Assembly: GCA_015229045.1 (NCBI GenBank)
Contig: JADGCJ010000004.1
Coordinates: 1-64,000 of the forward strand
DNA from: Magnetococcales bacterium
Lineage (GTDB): Bacteria; Pseudomonadota; Magnetococcia; Magnetococcales; DC0425bin3
DNA length: 64,000 bases
Direction of reading: 5' to 3'
Below the pieces are notes generated by a model. That model did not search any database. It was given only the letters and a program-made list of their open reading frames with translations, and was not told where the DNA came from. The position numbers and the translations under genes are program-made. Shown piece by piece: positions 1-8,280 of the stretch. Each line of letters begins with the position of its first letter. Position 1 is the first letter of the stretch.

Positions 1-110
1 ACCAGGACTCTGTCCTGGACCTGCCAGGGAGCCAGCCCCCTGGACCCCAATGCCAGAAAGCGATCATGGCCTCGGGTGTGCCAGTTCCAAAGCAGGTGCG
101 GTTCAATATG
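1..110 (+). repeat. Dispersed multi-hairpin repeat, copy 1 (cut by window edge)
   Basis: The first bases match the right part of the copy at 1107-1310: a CAGGACTCTGTCCTG hairpin, an inverted AGCCAGCCCCCTGG/CCAGGGAG block, then a GCGATCATGGCCTCGGG-like tail. The left part lies outside the window. No coding capacity is supported; the fpg frame happens to be open through it. Confidence 0.8.
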
Positions 111-197
111 TTTCGACCACAAAAAAATGATGTACCCAAGTGGACGCGGTTTGGCAATTTTTTGTTGCCGGGACTTGTCGAAAGGAGCAGTCAGACC

Positions 198-1016
198 ATG
201 CCAGAATTGCCGGAAGTGGAGACTATGCGTCGTGGGACGGCGCAACGGATTGTGGGCAGAAAGATCCTGGCTGTTGACATACGCTGCACCAATCTGCGTT
301 GGCCCATTCCCGAGGCAAAATTAAGACAAAAAGCGTCAGGAGAGACTGTTTTGCAAGTAGAACGTCGAGGGAAATATTTGTTATTTATTTGCTCTAACGG
401 AAGCGTTTTGCTCCATTTTGGCATGACGGGGACTCTTCGCTGGGTCCAATCAAACGACCCATGGCAAAAGCACGACCATGCTGCCCTGGAGTTCGGAGAC
501 AACACTGCCCTGCGTTTTCATGATCCTCGCCGTTTTGGTACCCTGCTATGGGTTGATCATCCTTGGGAAGGTCACCCTCTACTGGCAAGCCTCGGTGTCG
601 AGCCCCTGAAAGAGAAGTTCCATGGTGATTTCCTGTTTACCCGTTCGCGCTCACGGCGGGTGAGTATTAAAAATTTTCTCATGGATGCCAAGATTGTGGT
701 TGGCGTAGGGAATATTTACGCCAACGAGGCATTGTTTCTGTCTGGTATCCATCCGCTGCGACTTGCCCATCAACTTTCGCTGGAAGAGTGCCAACGTCTG
801 GCACATACGATTCGAGAACTTCTCACCGCTGCCATTGCCAAGGGAGGTACCACGTTCAGAGATTTCAGGGACAGCGATGGCAATCTTGGCTACTTTCAGA
901 TGAATCTGCACGTTTACCAGAAAAAAAACGAACCATGTTCCACGTGCAACACACCCATCCAAATGGTACGCAATGGGGGACGTTCCACCTTCTTTTGCTC
1001 GATCTGTCAAAAATAG
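198..1016 (+). CDS. mutM: Formamidopyrimidine-DNA glycosylase
   Basis: Bifunctional glycosylase/AP lyase that excises oxidised purines such as 8-oxoguanine in base excision repair. From the ATG at 198 the protein has 272 residues, the usual family length, and begins MPELPEVE, so the mature N-terminus is the catalytic proline followed by the conserved glutamate. The C-terminus has the four-cysteine zinc finger (CSTC then CSIC) used for DNA binding. The reading frame is open upstream to an ATG at 66, but that part lies in a dispersed repeat. A good ribosome site, AAAGGAG at 181-187, supports the start at 198. It stands alone, with repeats on both sides. Confidence 0.97.
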   Translation: MPELPEVETMRRGTAQRIVGRKILAVDIRCTNLRWPIPEAKLRQKASGETVLQVERRGKYLLFICSNGSVLLHFGMTGTLRWVQSNDPWQKHDHAALEFGDNTALRFHDPRRFGTLLWVDHPWEGHPLLASLGVEPLKEKFHGDFLFTRSRSRRVSIKNFLMDAKIVVGVGNIYANEALFLSGIHPLRLAHQLSLEECQRLAHTIRELLTAAIAKGGTTFRDFRDSDGNLGYFQMNLHVYQKKNEPCSTCNTPIQMVRNGGRSTFFCSICQK

Positions 1017-1408
1017 TCCCGCCTGATTTCGGGTTGATTCGTTCTAAACCGAATCCATTTTGAGATGCGTCGTTTTTTAACTGTTGAAAGACTGGAATAG
1101 TCCAGAGTAATCGCATTTAAACTGCGTCTACTTTGGGATACGTCGTTTTTTTTGTTCGGGAAGAAATGTTGACATGAAAGATTTTATCGGGGCTTCGCCC
1201 CGAACCCCACCAGGAATCTGTCTTGGACCTGTCCGGTCGCCAGCTCCCTGGACCCCGATGCCAAAAAGCGATCATAGCCTCGGGAGTGTACCAGTTTCAA
1301 ATGCGATTGTCCTGGGGATGGCTCAGGAAGAGAGTGATCCCTTCCCGGGGACATGTCGCTTTTTTGTGATCGAAAAAAATGGCAACATGAATTTTTCTCC
1401 ACCCGGTT
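1017..1408. other. Non-coding gap occupied mainly by a dispersed repeat
   Basis: Between fpg and the convergent cyclase gene. The stretch 1107-1310 is a nearly full copy of the dispersed multi-hairpin element. At 1044-1079 a short segment (AACCGAATCCATTTTGAGAT then GCGTCGTTTTTT) recurs in similar form at 48682-48716. No gene is supported. Confidence 0.7.
1107..1310 (+). repeat. Dispersed multi-hairpin repeat, copy 2
   Basis: Begins with CGCATTTAAACTGCGT, continues through a T-run (GTCGTTTTTTTTG), GACATGAAAGA, and then three consecutive small hairpins: GGGGCTTCGCCCC, an AGGAATCTGTCTTGG hairpin, and a CCAGCTCCCTGG block. It matches the copies at 28490-28660 and, inverted, 38405-38580. There is no open frame for a transposase, so this is a REP/MITE-like intergenic element. 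Confidence 0.8.
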
Positions 1409-3607
1409 TCATTTGCTTGTATGGGTGTAGACGCCATCCCAGCCAGCGCCCGGGGGGGAATCCTGGAACTTTTGGATCCGTTCCAGATAGATAGCGTAGA
1501 TTTTTTGGCCTGGATCCTGCTCCAATAAGGCAGAAAGGCGATCTTTGGCCTCTTTCCAGGCTTGACGTCGATAGAGGTTCAGGGCCTCATGGTAGGTGTC
1601 AAGATTTTTCAGGTCCGAACTCCCTACCTCCGTCGCACGACCGAGCGGTTCAAAGATGGCCACAGGTTCATCCTTGCCCTTCACTCTGACCAGATCAATC
1701 TCCCTGAACAGGTATCCGGCAACCAGCTTGCGGGTGGATTCGCCGACAAGGGTGTTGACACCATACTGCTTTGTCAGACTTTCCAGGCGCGACCCCAGAT
1801 TGACGGCATCACCCAGGACCGTGTAGGCCATGCGAAATTCCGACCCCATGTTGCCCACATTCATGATTCCGGAATTGAGACCAACGCCAATCTTGAGTGT
1901 CGGCCAACCACGCTCCTTGAGTTGACTGCCCAGTTCGTGCATGGTCTGGATCATCTCCATGGCGGCATTCAAGGCATTCTCGGCGTGTTTGGGATCCGTC
2001 AGAGGGGCACCCCAAAAAGCCATGATGGCATCCCCCATATACTTGTCGATGGTGCCGCGATGTTTCTGGATCACCTGGGTCATGGGAGTGAGGAAAAAAT
2101 TCATCAATTGGGTCAACTCCGCAGGCTTGAGCCCTTCGGAGATGGTGGTAAAACCGCGCACATCGGAAAAAAGCACAGTCATCTCGCGGCTCTCACCACC
2201 TATGGTGAACTCCTGACCGCTGGCGTTCATCTCTTCTACCAACTCCTTGGGTATGTATTGACCAAAGACGCGAGATATCTTACGTTTGCCTCTGGATTCC
2301 ATGAAAAATCCATAGGATGTGTGAATCACAAACATGGTCAGGATCAGCATGGAGTTGGCTGCCAGGGGTAGCATCAGGCCTCTGTGCCAGGCATACAGCG
2401 CTCCCAGATAAAGAGACGCCAACAAAAAAAGGGTCAACAGCATGGTCTTGATCGGGGAGAACCGGGGCAGGGTCAAGGCCAACAAAATTCCCGTTAGCAG
2501 TAACACAAGAAGCTCCACGCCCGGAAGATAATCCGGTTTGCTCAAGATGCGACCATCCATGATACCGCTGATAATGTTGGCATGAACCTCCACCCCAGGA
2601 TAGACATTTTGCACGGGGGTGCTTCGCATATCCATCAATCCCGGCGCCGAGGTGCCAACCAAAACCACAGCTCCCATCAGGGTCTCCGGTTTGGTGCGAC
2701 GATTCAGGATGTCCGTTGCGGAAACATAGGGAAAACTGCCCTGCGGACCACGAAAAGGAACCAATATGGCATAGTTTTGATCAACCGGGATCCGAATATT
2801 GCCCAGAGTAATGGATTCGGGGCCCAGTTCCAAAGGGGCACTCTGGCCGACAACCACACGCGCAAGGGCCAAGGCCAGGGAAGGATAAATATTTCCCTGG
2901 TACTCCTGCACCAAAGGCTGGCGACGAAATACACCATCCGGATCCACCGGACTGTCAAAAAAGCCGCCGCCTGCTGCCTGGCGCTGCAGGAGTTCGAGGT
3001 TGCCGCCAAATCCACCGGCCTGAATGAAGGAGCCTGCATATTCGCTCTTTTTTAAATTTTCAGATGTCAGAATGGGGGGAGGGATGGCACCGGATGACTT
3101 CTCCGCATCGGGTTCCATGCCGGATTTGAAATAGAAACCAAGAATCACTGGTTTTTCGGCCAGGGTATCGGCAAAGATTTGATCGAAAGAGAGATCTTTG
3201 CGCAACAAGGGAAGCTGCTCCAGAAACCGGGCGTCGTCGTGCAGGACACCTTGGGCCAGACTCTCGAGAATCGACAAACCGGAGCCGGTGTCAGGTTCAG
3301 CGAACACCACGTCAAACCCCAAGGCGCCGATGCCGTACTCGTCAAACAAGATGGAAACCAGGTCGGCCACGCGTTTGCGATTCCACGGCCAGCGCCCCTC
3401 GGCAGCCAGACTTTTCTCATCGATGTCGACAATGACGATGCGTGGATCGATGGTCTGGGAAGATGTCTCTCGAACGCGCAGATCGTAGGCCATATTTTCC
3501 AGCGAAATCAATGCTGGAATATCAACCATATGGAGAATGTGCAGCGCAAAAACGGCGATACAAGCCGAACTGATCGCATGTCGAACCCAATAGCGCTTTG
3601 CTGCCAT
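1409..3607 (-). CDS. CHASE2-domain class III adenylate/guanylate cyclase
   Basis: Membrane-bound nucleotide cyclase, 732 residues. An N-terminal membrane segment (about residues 10-35) is followed by an extracytoplasmic CHASE2 sensor domain (starting around the conserved IVDIDEKSL), then closely spaced membrane helices around residues 355-440. The class III catalytic domain follows, with metal-binding aspartates in LFSDVRGFTT and YMGDAIMAFWGAP and the typical AYTVLGDAVNLGSRLE segment. The lysine before the MGD motif and the threonine of AYTVLGD are the residues expected for ATP, so adenylate cyclase is more likely than guanylate cyclase. A ribosome site AAGGTGG lies before the ATG. The gene sits 62 bases downstream of the HD-GYP gene and is probably co-transcribed with it. 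The ligand is unknown. Confidence 0.92.
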   Translation of the reverse strand: MAAKRYWVRHAISSACIAVFALHILHMVDIPALISLENMAYDLRVRETSSQTIDPRIVIVDIDEKSLAAEGRWPWNRKRVADLVSILFDEYGIGALGFDVVFAEPDTGSGLSILESLAQGVLHDDARFLEQLPLLRKDLSFDQIFADTLAEKPVILGFYFKSGMEPDAEKSSGAIPPPILTSENLKKSEYAGSFIQAGGFGGNLELLQRQAAGGGFFDSPVDPDGVFRRQPLVQEYQGNIYPSLALALARVVVGQSAPLELGPESITLGNIRIPVDQNYAILVPFRGPQGSFPYVSATDILNRRTKPETLMGAVVLVGTSAPGLMDMRSTPVQNVYPGVEVHANIISGIMDGRILSKPDYLPGVELLVLLLTGILLALTLPRFSPIKTMLLTLFLLASLYLGALYAWHRGLMLPLAANSMLILTMFVIHTSYGFFMESRGKRKISRVFGQYIPKELVEEMNASGQEFTIGGESREMTVLFSDVRGFTTISEGLKPAELTQLMNFFLTPMTQVIQKHRGTIDKYMGDAIMAFWGAPLTDPKHAENALNAAMEMIQTMHELGSQLKERGWPTLKIGVGLNSGIMNVGNMGSEFRMAYTVLGDAVNLGSRLESLTKQYGVNTLVGESTRKLVAGYLFREIDLVRVKGKDEPVAIFEPLGRATEVGSSDLKNLDTYHEALNLYRRQAWKEAKDRLSALLEQDPGQKIYAIYLERIQKFQDSPPGAGWDGVYTHTSK

Positions 3608-3669
3608 AGAACTATACCACCTTCATGTCCGAATGACGACGAATCCCTGGACAAAGAGACCAAAGACCA

Positions 3670-5370
3670 TCAATTTGCCGTTGAAGGGGCAGGAGGAGGG
3701 GAGGGGGGCGCATAGCCCGGAATCTGGTTGACATTCACCTCATCAATCTGCTCGGGAGAGAGGTACTGTTCGGCGTAGCGCATGAACACCTTCTTGTCAA
3801 TGAACACCTGAAACAGATCCGGGTCGATGTGCTGGTCCTTTTTCATGAAACCGAGAATTTTCAAGGATTGTGCAAGAGTCTTGCCCGGTTTATAAGGACG
3901 ATCCCTGGCAGTCAAGGCTTCAAACACATCCGCGATGGCCATGATGCGGGCCTGAATGGACATCTGATCGCGCTTCAATCCCTTTGGATAGCCGGTTCCG
4001 ATCATGGTTTCATGATGGCCGCCGGCCATTTCCGGTACCCGCGCCAAATGTTTGGGGAAGGGGATGGCCTCCAGCATCTTGATGGTGGCAACCACATGAT
4101 TGTTGATGATCTCGCGCTCTTCCTTGTTGATGGTTCCCCGATCAATGTTGAGGTTGTAGACCTCGTTCTCGCTGAGAAAATTGCACGTCTTTCCTTCCGG
4201 ATCACACCATTGATACTGACTGATGGCGGCAACACGATCCTTGCGCTCTTTGGACATGAACTCACCGCCAACATTGGACTCGCGAATAAAGTCACGATCA
4301 TCCTGGATTTGTTGAATCTTGAGACTCAGTTCTCCATCGATGGCCTGCTGGTCAATTTTTTCCCCTTTTTCGAGAGCGGCCACTTTTTTCTTGAGGATCT
4401 CGATTTCGGCATCGCGTTTCAGGACTTCAAAACGGACATCGACCAGTTTGACCCGGTCAAAGATGGTTTCAAGTTTGGTGGCTTTGTCCACCACCTCGGT
4501 GGGGGTCACCACTTTGCCACAATCGTGCAACCACGCTGCGATCCTCAGTTCGTACATATCGTCATCGGAGAGTTGAAAGCCTTTCAACTCCCCGACATCC
4601 GTTCCGCAGGCTGCCTCGGCCAGCATCTCCGCCAGGACTGGAACCCGATGACAATGCCCACCAGTATAGGGCGATTTTTCGTCGATTGCGGTGGCGATGG
4701 ACTGAATGAATGACTCAAACAGCTTTTTCAAGTCGGAGATCAAACGCTGGTTGGTCATGGCGATGGCTGCCTGGGAGGCGAGGGACTCCGCCAGTCGCTG
4801 ATCTTCATCCGAAAAGGCGATGATCTCACCCGTCGCAGGATTCTTGGCATTGATCAGTTGCAGAACCCCGATAATCTGGTTCTCGTGATTCTTCAGGGGC
4901 ACGGTCAAAAAGGAGGTCGAGCGGTATCCCGTATTTTTATCAAAGGCCTTCGTTCCCGTAAAATCAAACCCATCGGCCTGGTAGGCGTCAGGAATATTCA
5001 CCGTTTTATCCTGGATGGCACAGTATGCCGCCACCATGGCCAGATTGGGTTTTCCATCCTTGACAAGCGGCAACTCCGGAAAATTGATGGGAACCCCTGT
5101 TGTTCCACCCATGGCAATTTTCAGGGAATCGGTACGAATGATCTCAAACTTGAGGGTCTTGCGTTCCGTGGCCAAGTAGATTGTGCCCGCGTCGGCGTTG
5201 GTCAGCTCCTTGGCGCCGAGCAGAATATTTTCCAGGAGACGGTTGGTGTCCCTTTCGGAGGAGAGGGCGATACCCAACTCGTTCAGCTTGTTGATACGAC
5301 GCAAGAGACCGTCGGAATGGTCACCGTTTATTTTAGTATTTTCAATGCGTTCCACGTCAGCCTCCGGCAT
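3670..5370 (-). CDS. GAF and HD-GYP-type phosphohydrolase
   Basis: Predicted cytoplasmic signalling phosphodiesterase of 566 residues. An N-terminal GAF sensor domain (about residues 25-205) precedes an HD-GYP-related catalytic domain. Visible motifs are LHDCGK (the HD metal ligands), HHETMIGTGYPKGL (the GYP region, with MIGTGYP rather than the usual DGTGYP) and a DVFEALTARDRPYK motif. Between HDCGK and the next histidine there is a long coiled-coil insertion (about 110 residues, DRVKLVDVRFEVLKRDAEIE onward) containing a two-cysteine segment, which is much longer than in canonical c-di-GMP phosphodiesterases. The annotated ATG has a weak ribosome site; a GTG five codons later follows GGAGG and is an alternative start. 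The family role suggests c-di-GMP or another cyclic dinucleotide; the altered GYP motif leaves activity uncertain. Confidence 0.88.
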   Translation of the reverse strand: MPEADVERIENTKINGDHSDGLLRRINKLNELGIALSSERDTNRLLENILLGAKELTNADAGTIYLATERKTLKFEIIRTDSLKIAMGGTTGVPINFPELPLVKDGKPNLAMVAAYCAIQDKTVNIPDAYQADGFDFTGTKAFDKNTGYRSTSFLTVPLKNHENQIIGVLQLINAKNPATGEIIAFSDEDQRLAESLASQAAIAMTNQRLISDLKKLFESFIQSIATAIDEKSPYTGGHCHRVPVLAEMLAEAACGTDVGELKGFQLSDDDMYELRIAAWLHDCGKVVTPTEVVDKATKLETIFDRVKLVDVRFEVLKRDAEIEILKKKVAALEKGEKIDQQAIDGELSLKIQQIQDDRDFIRESNVGGEFMSKERKDRVAAISQYQWCDPEGKTCNFLSENEVYNLNIDRGTINKEEREIINNHVVATIKMLEAIPFPKHLARVPEMAGGHHETMIGTGYPKGLKRDQMSIQARIMAIADVFEALTARDRPYKPGKTLAQSLKILGFMKKDQHIDPDLFQVFIDKKVFMRYAEQYLSPEQIDEVNVNQIPGYAPPSPPPAPSTAN

Positions 5371-6020
5371 GTGCGCCTGAAGATCAACACTCTCTCAACA
5401 CACTCCCTCACGTAAGGACACTCTTCTACCATGTATCTTTCTGGAAAAAAATGGGAATCTGTCTGTTGCCAAGGGTCGGATCATGTTCGCCTGTTTTGGT
5501 ATGAATTTTTCCATAGGTCTTTCATGCGGCGCCGGGCCAACGCACATTGGCTGACATAGTTCTCCGTCACCTTCCTTGGACAGTGCCAAACCAGAATAGT
5601 TACAAACAGCGTTCGCCTGGCATGATCTGGCATGAATTTTTCCCGTAATAAATGCGCCGTTTGGCTGATTGCCATGTTTGTCGCATAAGATATATTATGT
5701 TAAATTGCAGACAGGGATCGGTCAGGGACCAATGAACCCCCCAAGCCTCTGATTGAACTCACATGTTATGTCAAATAAGCCAAAAAGATCAATTTTCGTG
5801 ATAAAGGCCTGGACATGAAAGCCTTTGTCAGGGCTTCGCCCCGAACCCCACCAGGACTCTGTCCTGGACCTGCCAGGGAGCCAGCCCCTGGACCCCGATT
5901 CGCTGCCGTCCGTCCCGAACGGTCGCAGGCATCTGGATGCCTGGCATTCATCTGCCGGCAAGCCTAGAATCCCCGGGTTCGCACTCAATGCAATAACCCC
6001 GTGAAAGGACTGTTTCCGTC
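5371..6020. other. Long intergenic region with one repeat copy
   Basis: Between the divergent HD-GYP and metG genes. Several short frames exist, but none has a ribosome site or recognisable protein. The part 5690-5800 is AT-rich and could hold promoters. A dispersed repeat copy occupies 5811-5900. Nothing else is supported. Confidence 0.6.
5811..5900 (+). repeat. Dispersed multi-hairpin repeat, copy 3 (short form)
   Basis: Starts at GACATGAAAGCCTTTGTCAG and carries the GGGCTTCGCCCC, CAGGACTCTGTCCTG and CCAGGGAGCCAGCCCCTGG hairpins, ending GACCCCGATT. It lacks the left T-run part seen in copies 2 and 4. Confidence 0.8.
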
Positions 6021-8117
6021 ATGTCGCGTCGCATCCTGGTCACCAGTGCCCTCCCCTATGCCAATGGGCAGATCCATCTCGGTCACCTCGTGGAGTACAT
6101 CCAGACCGATATCTGGGTTCGCTACCACAAGTTGCGCCAGCATGACTGTGCCTACATCTGTGCCGACGATACCCACGGCACACCCATCATGATCCGGGCC
6201 AGACGGGAAGGAATCACCCCCAAGGAATTGATCGCCCGCATGCACGGAGAGCATACGCGCGACTTTGCCGGTTTCGCCATCGGTTTCGACAACTACTACA
6301 GCACGGATTCTGATGAAAATCGCCGTATTTCCAACATGATTTACGAAAAAAACCGCGATGGCGGCCATATGGACCGGCGCATGGTGCGTCAGGCCTATTG
6401 CGAGACCGATGGCATGTTTTTGCCCGACCGCTTTGTGCGCGGCACCTGCCCGTCTTGTGGCGCCCTGGACCAATACGGCGACGCCTGCGAAGTGTGCAGC
6501 AGCACCTATGCCCCCCTGGACCTGAAAGAGTCCCGTTGCGCCCTTTGCGGCGCTCAACCCGTGGAGCGCGAATCGGAGCATATCTTTTTCAAGCTCGCTG
6601 ATTTTGAGACCTTCCTGAAGGAGTGGACCCGCTCCGGGCGCCTGCAAGAAGAGATGGCCAACAAGCTCGATGAGTGGTTCAAAGAGGGGTTGAAGGATTG
6701 GGACATCTCGCGCGATGGCCCCTACTTTGGCTTTGAAATTCCCGATGCACCGGGGAAATATTTTTACGTCTGGCTCGATGCCCCCATCGGTTATATGGCC
6801 TCGACCATGAACTGGTGTCAGCAGGTGGGGCGCAACTTTGCCTCCTACTGGTCAACCGATGCCCATGCCGATGTCTATCATTTCATTGGCAAGGATATTC
6901 TCTATTTTCATACGCTGTTCTGGCCGGCCCTGTTGCAGGGGGCTGGATTTCGCACCCCGACGGCTATCTTTGCCCACGGTTTTCTGACCGTCAACGGCAT
7001 GAAAATGTCCAAGTCGCGGGGCACTTTCATCAACGCCCGGACCTATCTGGCGTTCCTCGATCCGGAGTATCTGCGCTACTACTATGCTGCCAAACTGACC
7101 AGCCGGGTGGATGACATCGACCTGAACTTTGCTGATTTTATCCAGAAGGTCAACAGTGATCTGGTCGGCAAGGTGGTCAACATTGCCTCGCGCACGGCCA
7201 ATTTCATACATAAGGGGTTTGCCGGTCAGCTCTCCATCGACTACCCGGACGATGGTGGCCTGCACGAGCAGTTTGTCCAGGCTGGCGACGAGATTGGTCA
7301 ACACTATGAGACACGCGAGTATGCACGGGCCATGCGGGCCATCATGCGTCTGGCTGAGGAGGCCAATCGCTTCGTCGAAGGCAAGGCCCCCTGGCAAATG
7401 GCCAAGGAGGATGGGCACTCCAAGGCGTTGCAGGACACCTGTACCGTGGCCCTCAACCTGTTTCGTCTCCTGATCATCTACCTGAAGCCGGTGATGCCTT
7501 TGCTGGGCAAAAAAGTCGAGCAGTTTTTCGACGTGACGGAGTTCACCTGGGAGGATCGCAAACGCCCCTGGCATAACCAACAAATCAAGCCGTTCAAGCA
7601 TCTCATGGCACGGGTCGATCCACAGAAGGTCGAGGATCTGCTCAAGGCTGCCAAGGAAGAGGGTGAGGAGTCCCCTCCTCCTGCCGCTGTCTCCATCCCC
7701 TCCTCTCTTGCGATGGCTGCGGCATCATCTCCGGCGCCCACCCTCCCCTCCCCTCCTCCATCGGCATCGGGAACCACGGATCTGGCAGCGGAAATTGCCA
7801 TCGATGATTTCAGCAAGGTGGATCTGCGCATAGCCCGCATCACGACGGCTGAAGAGGTTCCCGGCGCGGACAAACTTCTCAAACTGACCCTGGACCTGGG
7901 CCCTCTGGGAAACCGCACCGTCTTTGCCGGTATCAAATCCGCCTACACCGCCGACTCCTTGCAGGGTCGTCTCACCGTGATGGTGGCCAACCTGAAACCG
8001 CGCAAAATGAAGTTTGGTCTCTCGGAGGGGATGGTTCTGGCGGCTGGACCGGGCGGCACCGAAGTGTTTCTTCTCGCCCCCGACGCCGGTGCCCTGCCAG
8101 GAATGCGCATCAAATAG
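6021..8117 (+). CDS. metG: Methionyl-tRNA synthetase
   Basis: Charges tRNA-Met with methionine in the cytoplasm. The 698-residue protein has the class I signature HLGH near residue 21, the KMSKSRG loop in the catalytic core, and a double CxxC zinc knuckle (CPSCG, CEVC, CALCG) typical of the MetG1 type. A Pro/Ser/Ala-rich linker (about residues 555-590) leads to a C-terminal EMAP-II-like tRNA-binding domain (from [12 protein letters not shown]), which mediates dimerisation and tRNA affinity. Length and order match the E. coli-type enzyme. A tRNA-Glu gene follows about 60 bases downstream on the same strand. Confidence 0.97.
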   Translation: MSRRILVTSALPYANGQIHLGHLVEYIQTDIWVRYHKLRQHDCAYICADDTHGTPIMIRARREGITPKELIARMHGEHTRDFAGFAIGFDNYYSTDSDENRRISNMIYEKNRDGGHMDRRMVRQAYCETDGMFLPDRFVRGTCPSCGALDQYGDACEVCSSTYAPLDLKESRCALCGAQPVERESEHIFFKLADFETFLKEWTRSGRLQEEMANKLDEWFKEGLKDWDISRDGPYFGFEIPDAPGKYFYVWLDAPIGYMASTMNWCQQVGRNFASYWSTDAHADVYHFIGKDILYFHTLFWPALLQGAGFRTPTAIFAHGFLTVNGMKMSKSRGTFINARTYLAFLDPEYLRYYYAAKLTSRVDDIDLNFADFIQKVNSDLVGKVVNIASRTANFIHKGFAGQLSIDYPDDGGLHEQFVQAGDEIGQHYETREYARAMRAIMRLAEEANRFVEGKAPWQMAKEDGHSKALQDTCTVALNLFRLLIIYLKPVMPLLGKKVEQFFDVTEFTWEDRKRPWHNQQIKPFKHLMARVDPQKVEDLLKAAKEEGEESPPPAAVSIPSSLAMAAASSPAPTLPSPPPSASGTTDLAAEIAIDDFSKVDLRIARITTAEEVPGADKLLKLTLDLGPLGNRTVFAGIKSAYTADSLQGRLTVMVANLKPRKMKFGLSEGMVLAAGPGGTEVFLLAPDAGALPGMRIK

Positions 8118-8176
8118 GGATAAAGAGCCTTGCCTTGGCAGAAATCCATCGCCATAATGCCCACTCTTCCTTCTGC

Positions 8177-8252
8177 GTCCCCATCGTCTAGAGGCCTAGG
8201 ACGCCGGCCTCTCACGCCGGTAACAGGGGTTCGAATCCCCTTGGGGACGCCA
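8177..8252 (+). tRNA. tRNA-Glu (anticodon CTC)
   Basis: A complete 76-base cloverleaf. The acceptor stem is GTCCCCA/TGGGGAC, the anticodon stem CCGGC/GCCGG has loop CTCTCAC (anticodon CTC), and the T-loop is GGTTCGAATCC. The CCA end is encoded (8250-8252). The gene borders the left end of the accessory region; tRNA genes are frequent integration sites, but no duplicate of its 3' end was found in the window. Confidence 0.96.
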
Positions 8253-8280
8253 TTCAAATTTCGCGAGCTTTTCTTCGATT

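Noticed and set aside
5395..5675. Short minus-strand frames upstream of the HD-GYP gene
   Set aside because: No ribosome site, overlapping one another in different frames, no recognisable content.
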